From Aradus depressus (lineage: Eukaryota > Arthropoda > Insecta > Hemiptera > Aradidae), in the NCBI GenBank assembly GCA_963662175.1, contig OY759223.1:16222249-16286248 (forward strand): a stretch of DNA of 64,000 nt, read 5' to 3'. Shown here one piece after another: positions 62,143 to 64,000 of this stretch; within the stretch, counting starts at the first letter, position 1; each line of letters starts with the position of its first letter. The notes below the pieces were generated by a model. It saw nothing but the letters and a program-made list of their open reading frames with translations, searched no databases and was not told the origin of the DNA. A program made the translations under genes and the position numbers.

Positions 62143-62273
62143 CTAAACATACAATTATAAATTCCTTATTGAATAAATAATATTTATTTCCGTTTAACCA
62201 TATCATAGAATACCATAACGCACTTCATAAAAATGTATATATCAACATCAAGATACTTTATTAATTAGTTATA

Positions 62274-62619
62274 GGTTAGGTTAGGTTTTATGAATCATGC
62301 ACGGGCTTTAACTACGAGGTCATATCGCCTACTACCAGAGTGCTCTTTGGTCACTCTGGTGGACATGAGCCCGACTCTACTGTGGGAGTCCTAAATTTTG
62401 CCTACCCTAAATTTTTATTCATCTAGGGTAGGGGTCTTTAACGAGTACCTGACATTGTACATGCTCGGGACCATCGCTTAACGACCCATCCGAAGGACGG
62501 AGTGCTTAAGTTTATTTTACCTCCCAGATAAAATAAACTAAGGGCCTCGGTCGGGTTTCGAACCCACGTTCTTGAGCTCAGAAGACAAGCACGCATACCA
62601 CTGGGCTACCGGCGCCCTC
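62274..62619 (-). mobile_element. tRNA-derived SINE, full length, 12-bp TSD
   Basis: TAATTAGTTATA at 62262-62273 and 62620-62631; GGTTAGGTTAGG tail. Confidence 0.95.
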
Positions 62620-62639
62620 TAATTAGTTATATAAATAGT

Positions 62640-63540
62640 TATTGAATCTTAGAAATGGAAACTCATGTGATTAGTAATAACAATAATACTGAGAAATACA
62701 ATAAAAAATGAATAAATAAATGACTATACTGATAATACTAATATTCTTCAGTGGTGCGTTAGGTTTTATTACATAGCTCTTCTATTGTGAACAATGAGGT
62801 TGTCTATTGATCCTATGATTGTTACTTGCAAGTTTAACTAAGAAGTCAGAGTCTTGAGTAGACGCGGTGGTAGTCGGGGTAGGTGGGGGCCGCGCCAGCG
62901 CTGGTTACAGCTTCTTCTTAATGCCCTGCACTCAGTATTCGACCAATTTAACTTCTTCCACTATACGAAGTAATGTAATAGGTCCGAAATTCGATGTTAA
63001 GGTTTCACCAAAAATTCATGTTTTCCGACTACAAAAATATAGATGAAATTTCACACTTAAATTTAAAACCTCATAAGAACTATTAATTTACAACGAAATA
63101 AGACAAATTGAAGTCTAGTCCTAAAAACTTTGCCTTTAGATCATTAAAAAATAAAATATAAACATTACAAGATAAATAGACTACCTCCTCCCAGAAGACG
63201 GAGGGAGGGGGAGCAGTCAGCTAGGAATGTACAATCACTGTTAAAAATTTAACATAGTATAGAGAGAAGAAATACAAAAAAAGAAAAGGACAAAAATAAA
63301 TAAATGAGAAAATAAAAAGTGACTAAAATTAGAAATATTCTCGTAATATAGAAGAAAAGTGAAATAAAAATTGATGAATAATGAAGATGGAATGAACCTG
63401 ACAGCCCGGAGACCTGGCATTGAATTTTAACCGAGTGAGAGACAAGACAAGTGAATATGAAGTTGGCAGAGTACAACAGCACACATGGGGCGGACCGTGG
63501 CAGTGCAGGGAGAGAAGAGAGCTGAACAGAGTGTCGTGCT
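62640..63540. other. Upstream intron sequence, no exon seen
   Basis: A family B piece at 62960-63080 (TGTAATAGGTCCGAAATTCG) and AT-rich spacer. I looked for the preceding macroglobulin exon and found none. Confidence 0.45.
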
Positions 63541-63542
63541 AG

Positions 63543-63881
63543 TCAGAGTAGAGAGAACTTAACCTGATCCGAGCTCAGTCCGGTGACCCACTCCATGATC
63601 CTCATATACCTCCTCAGAGAACCTCTCTGGTTTTCTATTTCTAGTTTTATATCTTTGGGCAAATTATTGAAAAGAGTTGCTATAATAAACGGTGTCTGTT
63701 TGGTCGTCCAAGTGAGTGGTCTGTGTACGATAGTACTGGTGGAGTGAGGGGTTCGTGTCGGGTATCGGTGAGCAACAGAACAGAGAGTAGATGAAGCATT
63801 TAGGAAAAACTGTCTAAGGAGGCTTTGAGGTATATATGCCGGATCGGGAGAACTGACTAAGATACATCGATTTTCAACCAA
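63543..63881 (-). pseudogene. LINE reverse-transcriptase C-terminal fragment
   Basis: Reads LLRQFFLNASSTLCSVAHRY then PTRTPHS, and TKQTPFIIATLFNNLPKDIK. The 'H.Y.TR...' plus 'LFN.LP..I' pair is typical of the end of non-LTR retrotransposon ORF2. 112 codons. Confidence 0.72.
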
Positions 63882-64000
63882 ATTCTTAAATTAATTTCGA
63901 ATACTTAGTTGATTAATTCGAACTAGGGAAGTACACCGTCGGTGATTTATTTTATCTCTTATCCATTATTCTCTGCGAATTTCTGAATAATACATATTGA

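Noticed and set aside
61394..61867. 157-codon minus-strand frame
   Set aside because: It is antisense to the LINE fragment, whose plus-strand motifs are conserved.

Overview
The window is AT-rich animal nuclear DNA, most likely from an arthropod. The evidence is a multi-exon gene with GT/AG introns up to 11 kb, two intronic tRNA genes (one intron-containing), and a dense mixture of tRNA-derived SINEs, LINE fragments, Penelope-like inverted units, a Helitron, solo LTRs and MITEs. I cannot name the order or species.

One protein-coding gene dominates. It lies on the minus strand, enters from beyond base 64000 and ends at a stop codon at 15621. I can place 19 exons between 62142 and 15621. Joined, they give 4191 nt (1396 codons plus stop), and every intron phase agrees. 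The product belongs to the alpha-2-macroglobulin/complement C3 superfamily. Visible in order are late macroglobulin (MG) domains, a very short bait-like segment, MG7, a CUB half, an inserted farnesoic-acid-methyltransferase-type domain (Pfam Methyltransf_FA), an alpha-helical thioester domain without the GCGEQ thioester motif, CUB, and the receptor-binding MG8. A roughly 297-residue Thr/Ser/Lys/Glu-rich tail ends the protein. The inserted domain and the C-terminal region point to a CPAMD8-like member. The N-terminal MG domains and signal peptide lie outside the window. Residue numbers below count from the first codon of the first exon seen here.

Bases 1-15600 lie downstream of this gene and are almost entirely repeats. 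They hold a solo LTR, a 0.9-kb Penelope-like inverted dimer with a 14-bp target duplication, foldback elements and many SINE pieces. Two weak candidate plus-strand exons (1490-1566 and 6131-6212) might be the 3' end of a convergent gene. Bases 15600-62150 are the macroglobulin gene. Its introns carry tRNA-Gly(UCC), tRNA-Tyr(GUA), a Helitron, hAT- and pogo-type MITEs, a jockey-like LINE, SINE-derived satellite DNA and a 34-bp minisatellite. Bases 62150-64000 hold a full-length SINE and a LINE reverse-transcriptase remnant.

The most interesting signals are these: (1) a 66-bp tandem repeat that duplicates the 3' splice site of exon 9, giving four acceptors in the same phase with no stop between them; (2) a macroglobulin with a FAMeT-type insert and no thioester; (3) many head-to-head inverted units sharing a hammerhead-like core; (4) a three-copy element family with swapped internal modules; (5) a paralogous repeat at 52.3-52.9 kb that preserves the empty sites of two insertions at 3-5 kb.
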